Origin: Plantibacter auratus
GTDB taxonomy: Bacteria > Actinomycetota > Actinomycetes > Actinomycetales > Microbacteriaceae
Direction: 5' to 3'
DNA: 64,000 bases
Assembly: GCF_050587365.1 (NCBI RefSeq)
Contig: NZ_JBOBFV010000002.1
Span: 806,001 to 870,000, forward strand
The notes below the pieces were generated by a model, which searched no databases, was not told the DNA's origin, and saw only the letters and a program-made list of their open reading frames with translations. Shown here one piece after another: positions 41,837-51,599 of this stretch (position 1 is its first letter; every line of letters starts with the position of its first letter). The position numbers and the translations under genes are program-made.

Positions 41837-42985
41837 ATGCCGTCACCGGAGAACCGCGCGACCGGGCCGGGCCGCCGACCGGCACCCCGCGTCGACCACA
41901 CCGCCTTCGCCGGAGCCCGCGCCATCGCCGCCTGGTGGGTGGTGTTCTCGCACTCCGCGGACTGGCTGTTCTCCATCCTCCCCGAGCTCTCGTGGCTCGC
42001 CCCGATGGCCCACACCGGACTCGCCGTGGACGTCTTCTTCGTCCTGAGCGGGTACACGATCGCCCGGGCCTACCTGGATCGACGCTGGACCTGGCCCGCC
42101 TACGGTCGCTTCCTCCGGAACCGCGTGGCGCGCCTCTACCCGGCACACGTGGCCGTGCTCCTCGCCTTCGCACTGCTCTGCGTCGGCGGGGCGATGGTCG
42201 GTGTCCCAACGGACGACGGGGCGTTCCCGCCCATCGGCCTCCTCGCCGAACTCACGCTCACCCGCGCGTGGTTCGGCGACGCACTGTGGTGGAACCCGCC
42301 CGCATGGTCACTGTCGGCCCAGTTCCTCGCGTTCATCCTGTTCCCGGCGATCGCCCTCGCCTTCCGCGGCCGGGTGCGCGGCCCGGTCCCGGTGGTCACC
42401 CTGTCGATCGTGCTCGTCAGCGCTACGACGATCGCCGCCGCCCTCGCCCCGTCGGCCATGAACGGTATGGCGACCCCGGCCCTCCGTGTGCTGTGCTGTT
42501 TCGCGCTCGGCATCTGTCTGGCGGAGTGGACGGCAGCCCTGCCGGTCACCCGGCGAGCGGCGTGGGTCGCTGCAGGAGGTGCCGCCGGCCTGGTGGTGGC
42601 GGCGATCGCACTCGAACCCGGAGCACCGCGCGCCTGGGCGGCGATCACCTTCGCGGGGATCGTCGTCGGAGGCCTGGCGGTCGCGAGTCCGCGCTCCACC
42701 GCGGGGCTGCGCAGCCGCCCCGCGCGCTTCCTGGGGCAGCTCTCGTTCTCCACGTACCTCGTGCACGTCTTCGTGCTCATCCTGCTGGCGAAGGCGATCA
42801 CGCCGAGCGCCGTCGACGGCATGCCGCTCCTCCTCCGTGCTCCGATCATCCTGACCTGGTTCGGCTCGATCCTCGCCGCATCGTGGCTGCTCCACACGCT
42901 CGTGGAGGTGCCGTGGCATCGGAGACTCGCAGCACCGCGCACGAGCCGGGCCGTCCACGCCGACGGATCGGCGACCGGCTCTTAG
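41837..42985 (+). CDS. Acyltransferase 3 family membrane protein
   Basis: 382-aa multi-helix O-acyltransferase of the OafA/YrhL family, which acylates sugars of surface polysaccharides, lipids or peptidoglycan. The N-terminal helix contains WWVVFSHSADW with the conserved His, followed by GLAVDVFFVLSGYTIARAY and NRVARLYPAHV. About ten hydrophobic segments. AGGAG four bases before ATG 41837. Its stop overlaps that of the convergent membrane-protein gene by two bases. Substrate unknown. Confidence 0.88.
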   Translation: MPSPENRATGPGRRPAPRVDHTAFAGARAIAAWWVVFSHSADWLFSILPELSWLAPMAHTGLAVDVFFVLSGYTIARAYLDRRWTWPAYGRFLRNRVARLYPAHVAVLLAFALLCVGGAMVGVPTDDGAFPPIGLLAELTLTRAWFGDALWWNPPAWSLSAQFLAFILFPAIALAFRGRVRGPVPVVTLSIVLVSATTIAAALAPSAMNGMATPALRVLCCFALGICLAEWTAALPVTRRAAWVAAGGAAGLVVAAIALEPGAPRAWAAITFAGIVVGGLAVASPRSTAGLRSRPARFLGQLSFSTYLVHVFVLILLAKAITPSAVDGMPLLLRAPIILTWFGSILAASWLLHTLVEVPWHRRLAAPRTSRAVHADGSATGS

Positions 42986-44082
42986 GCGTTCGTGCCCGAC
43001 AGCGGACCCCGCGCCGACCGAACGCCCTGCGCGATGCGCTCGGGGAGCCGCAACGCGGCGCTGACGAAGGCGAGCACCGCCACGGCGAGCGACACCCAGA
43101 GCACGGACCAGGCGGCATCAGTGGGCGGGCCCAGCAGCAGCGACGCCGCCGCGTCTCCGACGCCGCCGGGGATCGCGACCGACACCGCGAACACGAGGGC
43201 GAGCCGGGCAGCGCCGAGCAGGATGAGCGTCAGGCCCGCAGCGAGCAGGACGCTGATCGCGGCTCCGGCCACGGTCCGGCTCGGGTTGCGGCGCCCCAGC
43301 CAGAGCAGGATCACCCCGAGTGCGAGGAGCCCGATCGCGAGCCAGGGCGACCAACCCGCCGCCGTCTCGATCACCTGGATTCCACTGAGTACCGGCGCGA
43401 CCTGCGCCGCCGGGACGACGTCGACCACGCGGTCGACGTCCGGGATGGCGGCCGCGAATCCGAACCCCGCGTCGACCAGCCACGTGCGGGTCGCGGAGAC
43501 GATCGGACCCAACTGCACGCCCAGGCCCTGCTCGGCCGAGACGTCGATGACCGCTCCCTGGGAACCGGAGACGCGCGCGACGAGCTGCTCATGCGTGACG
43601 CGGAGGGCTTCGGTCCAGGCGGTCGCGAACGCGGGCGAGGCCGCGAACTCGGCGACGTTCCGACGCAGGACCTCGCGCAGCGCATCCGCGGTGTCGCCAC
43701 CGATCGCGCCGAGCACCTCCGAGATCGCCGGCGGGAGCGAGAGGGTCGCCGCGAGGTCGGCCGGTACTGCAGCCGCCGCATCGAGGTCGACCTGACTCTC
43801 CAGCGCGGCGAGCGCCTGGTCCCCCACGAAGGCTTGGACGGCGGGGTCCGTGGCCAGCGGGGCGAGGGTGTCGACGAACGCGTCGGTGTCGCGGAGCATC
43901 GTGTCCGCCCAGGTGCTGACGAGGGCGACCGGGATCAACAGGGCACCGATCACGATCGCGACCGTGCCGAAGAAGCCCCATGCGCCCGCTCCACGTCGGA
44001 TCGGCTGCTCGACGGCCTCCGCCCGGAGCGCGTCGAAGGTGACGAAGTCGTTGCGGGCGTCGGACGACGGGTGATCGGTCAC
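42982..44082 (-). CDS. Actinobacterial membrane protein with large extracytoplasmic region
   Basis: 366-aa protein. One TM helix at residues ~36-58, an exported helical region up to ~245 rich in Ala/Asp/Val, then three TM helices (~247-266, ~272-305, ~325-350). This layout is common in actinobacterial integral membrane proteins of unknown role. The GTG start lies seven bases after a TAGACT box (44090-44095 on the minus strand), suggesting a leaderless message. It sits downstream of the NUDIX gene on the same strand, 10 bp away. I cannot assign a function. Confidence 0.8.
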   Translation of the reverse strand: MTDHPSSDARNDFVTFDALRAEAVEQPIRRGAGAWGFFGTVAIVIGALLIPVALVSTWADTMLRDTDAFVDTLAPLATDPAVQAFVGDQALAALESQVDLDAAAAVPADLAATLSLPPAISEVLGAIGGDTADALREVLRRNVAEFAASPAFATAWTEALRVTHEQLVARVSGSQGAVIDVSAEQGLGVQLGPIVSATRTWLVDAGFGFAAAIPDVDRVVDVVPAAQVAPVLSGIQVIETAAGWSPWLAIGLLALGVILLWLGRRNPSRTVAGAAISVLLAAGLTLILLGAARLALVFAVSVAIPGGVGDAAASLLLGPPTDAAWSVLWVSLAVAVLAFVSAALRLPERIAQGVRSARGPLSGTNA

Positions 44083-44092
44083 GTGCCCGAGT

Positions 44093-44560
44093 CTACGAGT
44101 CGGCGCCGTCCGGGCGTCTGGATCCGCGAGACCGCGCGATCGCTTCGACCGCCGCCACCGTGGAGACGGTCACCCGTTCCGGCAACACCTCGAGCGGGAA
44201 CCACCGGAGGCCGCCATGCTTCTCCGGCTCTCGGAGTTCAGGCTCACCGACGGTGTCCTCCGCGAGGTACACCGGCGAGATCCAGTGCTGCTGCAGCGCC
44301 TCCTCGAAATGGTCGACGACGCACAACAGCTCGATCGAGCCGAGCTCGAGCCCGGTCTCCTCCAGTGCCTCGCGACGGACGGCGTCTTCGAGGCGTTCCA
44401 TCCAATCGACCTTCCCGCCGGGGATGCCCCAGGATCCGGCCTCGGGCTCGCGGAGGCGCTCGAGTAGGAGGATCCGACCCTCGCGGACGATCGCGACGCC
44501 GCACCCGGAGCGCGGGTGCGACACGGGCTCTTCAGCGGGCAGAAGCGCGGTTGACGACAC
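44093..44560 (-). CDS. NUDIX hydrolase
   Basis: 155-aa NUDIX pyrophosphohydrolase. The full Nudix box is GGKVDWMERLEDAVRREALE followed directly by ETG (Gx5Ex7REUxEExGU). SWGIPGGK precedes it and HWISPVYLAED follows. The GTG start is six bases after TAGCGT (44567-44572 on the minus strand), a leaderless arrangement. The substrate is probably a nucleoside diphosphate derivative or an oxidised nucleotide. Confidence 0.9.
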   Translation of the reverse strand: MSSTALLPAEEPVSHPRSGCGVAIVREGRILLLERLREPEAGSWGIPGGKVDWMERLEDAVRREALEETGLELGSIELLCVVDHFEEALQQHWISPVYLAEDTVGEPELREPEKHGGLRWFPLEVLPERVTVSTVAAVEAIARSRGSRRPDGADS

Positions 44561-44657
44561 GTGCTCACGCTACTCGACGCCGCACCGACTCGGCCGTGAA
44601 CGATCACGGTACGCTTGCTCCCGGCACCACGACGATTCGATGATGAAAGCGCAGACC

Positions 44658-45662
<1,005 letters not shown>

Positions 45663-45701
45663 CGCCACAACCCCTCCCTGACCCCTTCACCTAGTCCCTC
45701 A

Positions 45702-45761
45702 CTCAGGAGAGCTCCGGCGCGTCGCCCCCGCACCCACCCGACCCGCCGGAGTTCTCCTGAG
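45702..45761. terminator. Terminator hairpin after aldo/keto reductase
   Basis: 18-bp stem with one G.T position (45702-45719 with 45744-45761) and a 24-base loop. A partial copy of the left arm and the following bases recurs at about 45774-45796 (CTCAGGAG...CGGCGCGTCGC). Confidence 0.7.
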
Positions 45762-45800
45762 ACAGGTTCACAACTCAGGAGGATGTCGGCGCGTCGCGCA

Positions 45801-45839
45801 GAACGCCCCGGTGTGTCGGAATGACACGCCGGGGCGTTC
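45801..45839. terminator. Terminator hairpin, copy 1 of a duplicated pair
   Basis: 17-bp stem with one G.T position, 5-base loop. Nearly identical to the hairpin at 46907-46943. It terminates the leftward pair at 45869-46717 and probably the rightward aldo/keto reductase. Confidence 0.8.
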
Positions 45840-45868
45840 CTGCGTCGCGCAGCCGAGCAGACGAAGCC

Positions 45869-46132
45869 CTACTCCGGCGGATGCTTGCGGCGTCTGGTTG
45901 CGATATTGCTCCCCAGCCAGAGCAGCCCGTAGCCGAGCGAGGTCCCGAGCAACACTGGAACCATGTCACTTGGGACGTCTGACCAAGTACGAGTACCAAG
46001 CAGCGCTTGCACCAGCAAGCCGACGAAGGTGCCAAGAACCGTCAGCCCCCAAAGCAGGCCGAGGAACCAGCCGAACTGTCGCATGTTCTTCCAGTCAATC
46101 CTGGTCGAACGCAGTTTCCTGGAATGAGACAT
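45869..46132 (-). CDS. Small membrane protein with two TM helices (possible immunity partner)
   Basis: 87-aa protein with a basic N-terminus (SHSRKLRSTRID), TM helices at about residues 19-45 and 54-77 and a basic C-terminus (ATRRRKHPPE). It starts within ten bases of the stop of the secreted-protein gene at 46142, so the two are cotranscribed. GTG 46135 is an alternative start. Base composition is clearly lower in GC than the flanks. No family is recognised. A small two-helix protein next to a secreted precursor is a common bacteriocin-immunity layout, but this is inference. Confidence 0.65.
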   Translation of the reverse strand: MSHSRKLRSTRIDWKNMRQFGWFLGLLWGLTVLGTFVGLLVQALLGTRTWSDVPSDMVPVLLGTSLGYGLLWLGSNIATRRRKHPPE

Positions 46133-46141
46133 CACAGCCGC

Positions 46142-46717
46142 CTAGCAAGGTCGATCCCAGTCGATGCCCAAGTTTGCGCCGATGACTGCCATCGTGCAAG
46201 CGACTCCGCCCGGACCAGCTGTTGCGATACCGAGCATCGCGCAGACCCCTGCCATCCCGATGTTGAAGATCAGGTTGCCCCAGAACGATGAGGCGCACGC
46301 TGCGCGTGCGAGATTCGGGGTGTGCTCGATCGGGGTGACGATGAGGTGTCCGTCCTCGAGGACGAACTTGGCCGGCACTGTCTCCGCTCCCCGCTCCAGG
46401 GTCGGGTTCGCTGAACTCAGCAAGACCCCACCATCCTGGTCGTGGAGTACGAGGAGGCGCGCATCGGCGCTCAGGACGATGCGATCCGTAGGCTCCATCG
46501 AAACCTTGGCGCTCATCCCGCTGACGGAGGAGGTGTTCTTCTCGTCGGGGATGATCGAGCGGACAGCATCATCAGTGCCACGAATCGCAAACCCCCCATC
46601 GGACGTCGCCTCGGAGATCAGTGGCGCGGCACTCGCGTCGCTCGGAGTGAGCACAGCGGACCCACCGGAAAGCAGAGCAGCTATCGCCAACGTGGCCAGG
46701 TAGGCGCGGACTTTCAT
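46142..46717 (-). CDS. Secreted precursor with Cys/Gly-rich hydrophobic C-terminus, unknown
   Basis: 191-aa protein with a clear Sec signal peptide (basic start MKVRAYL, hydrophobic core, cleavage near SDASA-AP around residue 32). A polar middle region (to ~residue 140) is followed by a ~50-residue tail rich in Ala, Gly, Ile and Met with four cysteines (RAACASSF, AGVCAML, GVACTMA and a terminal DRPC). ATG 46717 has AAAGGAAG seven bases upstream. The polar propiece with a hydrophobic Cys-bearing tail resembles precursors of cleaved antimicrobial peptides, but I recognise no family. Cotranscribed with a 2-TM protein; lower GC than neighbours; bounded by duplicated hairpins. Confidence 0.65.
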   Translation of the reverse strand: MKVRAYLATLAIAALLSGGSAVLTPSDASAAPLISEATSDGGFAIRGTDDAVRSIIPDEKNTSSVSGMSAKVSMEPTDRIVLSADARLLVLHDQDGGVLLSSANPTLERGAETVPAKFVLEDGHLIVTPIEHTPNLARAACASSFWGNLIFNIGMAGVCAMLGIATAGPGGVACTMAVIGANLGIDWDRPC

Positions 46718-46784
46718 TCGATGCTTCCTTTCGTCAATGAGCACAGAGGACACCCGCGGCGCCGCCTTATCCAAGATCGAACGA

Positions 46785-46830
46785 CCTCGGCGGATTCACA
46801 CAATATATTTCAGTCGTTTACCCGAGTAAA
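46785..46830 (-). promoter_or_regulatory. AT-rich promoter region of the secreted-precursor operon
   Basis: The only strongly AT-rich patch nearby. It contains TATATT on the minus strand as a candidate -10 and the inverted repeat TTTACCCGAGTAAA (46817-46830) about where the -35 should be, which may be a regulator site. Confidence 0.4.
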
Positions 46831-46906
46831 TACTTCAATGTGAAGACCCGCATGTGTCGCCGTTCTTGCGCTTGACCAACGCTCGGCTTCGCGGCGCGGC
46901 ATGCAA

Positions 46907-46943
46907 AACGCCCCGGTGTGTCGGGATGACACGCCGGGGCGTT
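46907..46943. terminator. Terminator hairpin, copy 2 of a duplicated pair, after putA
   Basis: 16-bp stem with one G.T position and 5-base loop, 28 bp beyond the putA stop. Sequence is almost the same as 45801-45839, including flanks (CCTGAGT/CCTGCGT). Confidence 0.8.
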
Positions 46944-46971
46944 CCTGAGTTGCGAACCGAGCGGAGTCGGG

Positions 46972-49900
46972 TCAGATGAGGTCGTCCGAGAGGTGGTTCG
47001 GTGTGCCGAAGCGGTGCGCCGTGATCGAGACCGCCTGCTCCTGGAGGAACGGCAGCAGCTCGATGCGGCCGGCCTCGGTGACGTCGCCGGCGTAGATCGC
47101 GACGTCGGGGCTGCCGGAGGTCGCGTGGGCGACACCCTCGGTCGTCCCACCGATGATCCGGACACGCGCGCCGGCCTTCGTCCCGACGAGCGAGGCGGCG
47201 GTGACGTACCAGCGGTCCTCGCTCTCGACGGTGATCCCACCGGCGATGGCCTCGACGGCCGGGACGAGCTTCGGCGGCAGCGCGACGGCGGACGACACGT
47301 GCACGGTCGCGCCCGCGGTCGCACCGGCGGCGACGACGCGGAGGAGCTCCGCGACCGAACCGCCGTCCACGAGACGCACGTGGACCTCACGCGGCACGTA
47401 CCGGAACACGTTGCGCTCGGCGGTCAGCTTCGAGACGTCCTTCGCGACCCCGAACTCGTCCGCCCACACGGTTGCGTCGCTCGCAACCGACCGGCGCAGG
47501 AACGCGAACTCGTCGGCGGTGAGCACCGCGTCGGCGGCACGCAGCAATGAGGCGACAGCGGGCTTCGGGCCACGGCGCTCCGCCGACCGACCGACGGTGC
47601 GCTCAGCCGTGCTCTCGGCACTCGACCACGAGCCAAGGCCGATGAGGTAGTTCGGGCCACCGGCCTTCGTCCCCGCGCCGACCGCGGACTTCTTCCAACC
47701 GCCGAACGGCTGACGCTGCACGATCGCGCCAGTGATGCCGCGGTTCACGTACAGGTTGCCGGCCTGGATGCCGTCGAGCCAGAGGCGCAGCTCGGCCGGG
47801 TTCAGGGAGTGCAGCCCGGCGGTGAGTCCGTAGTCGATCTCGTTCTGGATGGCGATGGCCTCCTCGAGGGTCTCGGCCGTCATGATCCCGAGGATCGGAC
47901 CGAAGTACTCGGTGAGGTGGTACTCGGAGCCGCGGGCGACGCCGGCACGCACGCCGGGGCTCCACAGCTTGCCGCTGTCGTCGAGCTGCTTCGGCTCGAC
48001 CAGCCACGACTCACCGGAGCCGAGGGTCGTCAGGCCGCTGAGCAGCTTGCCCTTCGCCGGCTCGATGATCGGACCCATCTGCGTGGTCGGGTCGACCGGG
48101 TAGCCGACCTTGAGCGACGTGACGGCGTCGACGAGCTGGTGACGGAAGCGGCGCGAGGACGCGACGGAACCGACGAGGATCACGAGCGACGCGGCCGAGC
48201 ACTTCTGGCCGGCGTGACCGAAGGCCGACGCGACGACGTCCTTCACCGCGAGGTCGAGGTCGGCGCTCGGGGTGACGATGATCGCGTTCTTGCCGGACGT
48301 CTCGGCGAGGAGCGGCAGCTCGGGACGGAAGGAGCGGAACAGCTCCGCCGTCTCGTAGCCACCGGTGAGGATGACGCGCTCCACCGCCGGGTGGGCGACC
48401 AGGCGCTCTCCGAGCGAGTTGTCGGCCAGCTGCGCGAAGCGGAGCACCTCGCGCGGCACACCGGCCTCCCACAGCGCCTCGATCATGACCGCGCCGCTGC
48501 GGCGAGCCTGACGGGCGGGCTTGATGATGACGGGCGACCCGGCGGCGAGCGCCGCGAGGGTCGAGCCGGCGGGGATGGCGACGGGGAAGTTCCACGGCGG
48601 GGTGACGACGGTGAGCTTCGCGGGGGTGAAGGTCGCGCCGTCCACGTGGTCGAGCTCGCGGGCGCGCTCGGCGTAGTAGTGGGCGAAGTCGATCGCCTCG
48701 GACACCTCGGGGTCGGACTGGTCGAGGGTCTTGCCGGTCTCCGACGCCATGACCTCCATGAGGTCGGCACGACGCTGCTCGAGGACGTCGCCGGCGCGGT
48801 GCAGGATGACCGCACGCTCGGCGCCGGAGAGCGAGCCCCACGAGGCGCCCGCTGCGGTCGCTCCGTCGATGACGGCGTCGAGGGCTTCGACGCTGTCGAG
48901 GATGGACGCGGCGACGGTGTCGTTCCCGAGCCGCGACTCGGTGACGCGGGTGAGGATGTCGCGTCCCCAGACCCGGTTCGCGGGGAGCGAGGGGTCGGTG
49001 TCGGGGGTGTTCTCGAACGCGTCGACCGGGGACGCCTCGGCGGGCTTCGTGCGGTCCTGCTGCCGGTTCGGCGCGGGGACGGTGGTGTCCAGCTCCGCGA
49101 GCGACGCGAGGAACCGCTGCTCCTCACGGGCGAAGAGGGTCTCGTTCTCGCTCAACTCGAACACGGCGGACATGAAGTTGTCCTGGCTCGCGCCCTCCTC
49201 CAGGCGGCGGATGAGGTAAGCGATGGCGACGTCGAACTCCTGCGGGTGCACGACCGGCGTATAGAGCAGGAGCTCGCCGACGTCGCGCTTCACGGCCTCG
49301 GCCTGGCCCTGAGCCATGCCGAGCAGCATCTCGAACTCGACGCCGCGCTCGACACCACGCTGCTTGGCGAGCAGCCAGGCGAAGGCGATGTCGAAGAGGT
49401 TGTGGCCCGCGACGCCGATGCGCACGTTGTCGATGCGGTCGGGGTGCAGGGCGTATTCGACGACGCGCTTGTAGTTGGTGTCGGAGTCCTGCTTGGTGGA
49501 CCAGGTGGCGAGCGGCCAGTCGTGGAGCGACGACTCGACCTGCTCCATGGGGAGGTTCGCACCCTTGACGATGCGCACCTTGATGCCGGCACCACCGGCG
49601 GCACGGCGACCGGCCGACCACTCCTGCAGGCGGATCATCGCGGACAGGGCGTCGGGCAGGTAGGCCTGCAGGACGATGCCGGCCTCGAGATCGCGGAACT
49701 GCGGGAGGTCGAGGAGCTTGGTGAAGACCGCGATGGTGAGGTCGAGATCCTTGTACTCCTCCATGTCGAGGTTGATGAACTTCGCAGGTGTGGCTTTGGC
49801 GGCACGCTCGAACAGCGGGGTGAGGCTCGTGACGACGTGCTCGACGGCTTCGTCGAACGCCCAGACCGAGTGGGGGCTCACAGTCGAGGAGACCTTGATG

Positions 49901-50445
49901 GAGACGTAGTCGACGTCGGGGCGCGCGAGCAGCTTGTGGGTGCCCTCGAGACGACGTGCCGCCTCACCCGTACCGAGGACGGCCTCGCCGAGCAGGTTGA
50001 CGTTGAGTCGGGTGCCGGGCGTCTTGATCTTCGCGATCGCGGGGCCGAGCTTCTTGTCGGTGGCGTCGACGACGAGGTGGCCGACCATGTTGCGGAGCAC
50101 CTTACGGGAGATCGGGATGACGACGCCGGGCAGGATCGGGGCGAACGCACCGCCGCAGCGGACGGCGGCCTTCAAGTACCAGGGGAGGAACGCGGGCACC
50201 TTCGGGGCGATCGTCTGCAGGGTGCGGGCCGCGACGCGGAGGTCCTCCGGACGCACGACGCCGTCGACGAAGCCGACCGTGAACTCGAGGCCGGTCGGAT
50301 CCTTCAACACACCGGCGAGCTGCTGCGCGGAGGCGTCGGCGGGGATCGTCGAGGCCGTCTGGAGCCAGCGGCGGACGAGGGCGATGGCCTCGGTGGCGAG
50401 GGCGTCGCGGTCGAGCTGCTGCGTCGATGCAAGAGTGTCGGTCAT
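46972..50445 (-). CDS. putA: Bifunctional proline dehydrogenase / L-glutamate gamma-semialdehyde dehydrogenase
   Basis: 1157-aa enzyme oxidising proline to glutamate in two steps. Residues ~20-470 are the FAD-linked proline dehydrogenase barrel (KVSSTVSPHS, NLDMEEYKDL, AYLPDA, VKGANLPMEQ). Residues ~540-1010 are the aldehyde dehydrogenase, with PPWNFPVAIPAGS, the Glu region ETSGKNAIIV and catalytic Cys in FGHAGQKCSAAS. A ~150-residue C-terminal part follows. There is no N-terminal ribbon-helix-helix domain, so it does not repress itself; the divergent LysR gene is the likely regulator. ATG at 50445 is six bases after a GATACT box. Confidence 0.95.
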   Translation of the reverse strand: MTDTLASTQQLDRDALATEAIALVRRWLQTASTIPADASAQQLAGVLKDPTGLEFTVGFVDGVVRPEDLRVAARTLQTIAPKVPAFLPWYLKAAVRCGGAFAPILPGVVIPISRKVLRNMVGHLVVDATDKKLGPAIAKIKTPGTRLNVNLLGEAVLGTGEAARRLEGTHKLLARPDVDYVSIKVSSTVSPHSVWAFDEAVEHVVTSLTPLFERAAKATPAKFINLDMEEYKDLDLTIAVFTKLLDLPQFRDLEAGIVLQAYLPDALSAMIRLQEWSAGRRAAGGAGIKVRIVKGANLPMEQVESSLHDWPLATWSTKQDSDTNYKRVVEYALHPDRIDNVRIGVAGHNLFDIAFAWLLAKQRGVERGVEFEMLLGMAQGQAEAVKRDVGELLLYTPVVHPQEFDVAIAYLIRRLEEGASQDNFMSAVFELSENETLFAREEQRFLASLAELDTTVPAPNRQQDRTKPAEASPVDAFENTPDTDPSLPANRVWGRDILTRVTESRLGNDTVAASILDSVEALDAVIDGATAAGASWGSLSGAERAVILHRAGDVLEQRRADLMEVMASETGKTLDQSDPEVSEAIDFAHYYAERARELDHVDGATFTPAKLTVVTPPWNFPVAIPAGSTLAALAAGSPVIIKPARQARRSGAVMIEALWEAGVPREVLRFAQLADNSLGERLVAHPAVERVILTGGYETAELFRSFRPELPLLAETSGKNAIIVTPSADLDLAVKDVVASAFGHAGQKCSAASLVILVGSVASSRRFRHQLVDAVTSLKVGYPVDPTTQMGPIIEPAKGKLLSGLTTLGSGESWLVEPKQLDDSGKLWSPGVRAGVARGSEYHLTEYFGPILGIMTAETLEEAIAIQNEIDYGLTAGLHSLNPAELRLWLDGIQAGNLYVNRGITGAIVQRQPFGGWKKSAVGAGTKAGGPNYLIGLGSWSSAESTAERTVGRSAERRGPKPAVASLLRAADAVLTADEFAFLRRSVASDATVWADEFGVAKDVSKLTAERNVFRYVPREVHVRLVDGGSVAELLRVVAAGATAGATVHVSSAVALPPKLVPAVEAIAGGITVESEDRWYVTAASLVGTKAGARVRIIGGTTEGVAHATSGSPDVAIYAGDVTEAGRIELLPFLQEQAVSITAHRFGTPNHLSDDLI

Positions 50446-50502
50446 GGTGCCAGTATCGGCGTCGAGACCAATAAGATACAGCGAAGGTTTTCGAACAATA
50501 TT

Positions 50503-50519
50503 CATCGGTTGAGCCGATG
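50503..50519. promoter_or_regulatory. Inverted repeat in the putA/lysR intergenic region
   Basis: CATCGG-TTGAG-CCGATG, a 6-bp dyad next to an AT-rich stretch (50468-50502) between divergent putA and the LysR gene; candidate LysR binding or autoregulation site. Confidence 0.4.
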
Positions 50520-50534
50520 GTTTTGGAGGGCATC

Positions 50535-51425
50535 GTGCTGGACGTCCGACGGCTCCGCCTCCTGCGCGAACTCAAGATCCGCGGGACGATCGCCGAGGTC
50601 GCTTCCGCCCTCAACTTCAGCCCCTCCTCGGTGTCGCAGCAGCTCTCCGTCCTCGAGCAGGAGACCGGCGTCGAGCTCCTGCGGAAGGTCGGTCGACGGG
50701 TGCAGCTCACCCCGCAGGCCGAGATCCTCGTGGGGCACACGGACGCACTCCTCGACACGCTCGAGCGCGCCGAGGCCGACCTCGGGGCGTCCCTCACGAC
50801 CGTGTCGGGCACCATCCGCGTCGCGGTGTTCCAGTCGGCGGCACTCGCACTCATGCCGGCGGCCCTGAGCGCCATGCGCCGCGACCACCCGGACGTCCGC
50901 GTCGAGATGGTGCAACACGAACCGGAGACGGCACTGGCCGAGACCTGGGCGCGCGACTTCGACGTCGTCGTCGCGGAGCAGTACCCCGCCCACGCCGCCC
51001 CGCGGCACCCCGGACTCGACCGCCGTCAGCTCGCCACCGACCCGATCCGACTCGCGTGCCCGCCGGTCGCGAACGAGATCCACCCCGTGCTGCGCATCGA
51101 GGATGCGGCCGACCTCCCGTGGGTCATGGAGCCGCACGGAGCGGCGTCACGCCACTTCGCCGAGCAGTTGTGCCGCCGCGCGGGGTTCGAGCCCGACGTC
51201 CGCTACCAGACCGCCGACCTCCAGGCGCAGATCCGGTTGATCGAGTCCGGCAACGCGGTCGCCCTCATCCCCGACCTCCAGTGGGCGGGCGAGCCGGCCA
51301 GCTGTCGCCTCGTCGACCTGCCCGACCTCCCGCGACGCACCATCTTCACCTCCGCGCGCGAGGCCGGCGTCACCCGCCCGGCGATCGTCGCCTTCCGCGC
51401 CGCCCTCGAGGCCGCGGCGGCCTGA
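50535..51425 (+). CDS. LysR family transcriptional regulator
   Basis: 296-aa LysR regulator: VRRLRLLRELKIRGTIAEVA and FSPSSVSQQLSVLEQETG form the N-terminal HTH, followed by a periplasmic-binding-type effector domain starting near IRVAVFQSAALALMP. The GTG at 50535 has GGAGGG four bases upstream and begins exactly where LysR proteins normally do; an ATG at 50517 would extend it by six residues. Divergent from putA and so probably its proline- or energy-responsive regulator. Confidence 0.9.
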   Translation: MLDVRRLRLLRELKIRGTIAEVASALNFSPSSVSQQLSVLEQETGVELLRKVGRRVQLTPQAEILVGHTDALLDTLERAEADLGASLTTVSGTIRVAVFQSAALALMPAALSAMRRDHPDVRVEMVQHEPETALAETWARDFDVVVAEQYPAHAAPRHPGLDRRQLATDPIRLACPPVANEIHPVLRIEDAADLPWVMEPHGAASRHFAEQLCRRAGFEPDVRYQTADLQAQIRLIESGNAVALIPDLQWAGEPASCRLVDLPDLPRRTIFTSAREAGVTRPAIVAFRAALEAAAA

Positions 51426-51434
51426 CCCATCCCC

Positions 51435-51525
51435 GGTCCCTGAGCCTGTCGAAGGGCGGTCCCTGAGGAACACCCGCCGGTCCCTGAGTAACACCGGCCG
51501 GTCCCTTCGACAGGCTCAGGGACCG
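51435..51525. repeat. Extragenic repeat cluster between lysR and aldo/keto reductase genes
   Basis: Contains a reverse-oriented copy (51435-51456), two partial copies starting GGTCCCTGAG (from about 51458 and 51479) and a forward copy (51500-51525). The outer copies can pair to form a long hairpin and may act as a terminator. Confidence 0.75.
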
Positions 51526-51599
51526 AATGCAAGGGGGGTGCGCCTCCCAGCCGCCGATGCTTGGGTTGAACTTCCGCATTCCTCCGAAGGAGCACCCGC

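Noticed and set aside
41338..44643. Long plus-strand open frame of about 1100 codons
   Set aside because: It crosses the beta-helix, acyltransferase, membrane-protein and NUDIX genes in another frame and has no recognisable domain.
47809..50868. Open frame of about 1000 codons on the plus strand
   Set aside because: It is antisense to putA across both of its well-supported domains; composition is Val/Asp/Gly/Arg-biased with no motif.
51435..51525. Possible CRISPR array
   Set aside because: Repeat units alternate in orientation, spacing is irregular and there are no unique spacers or cas genes.
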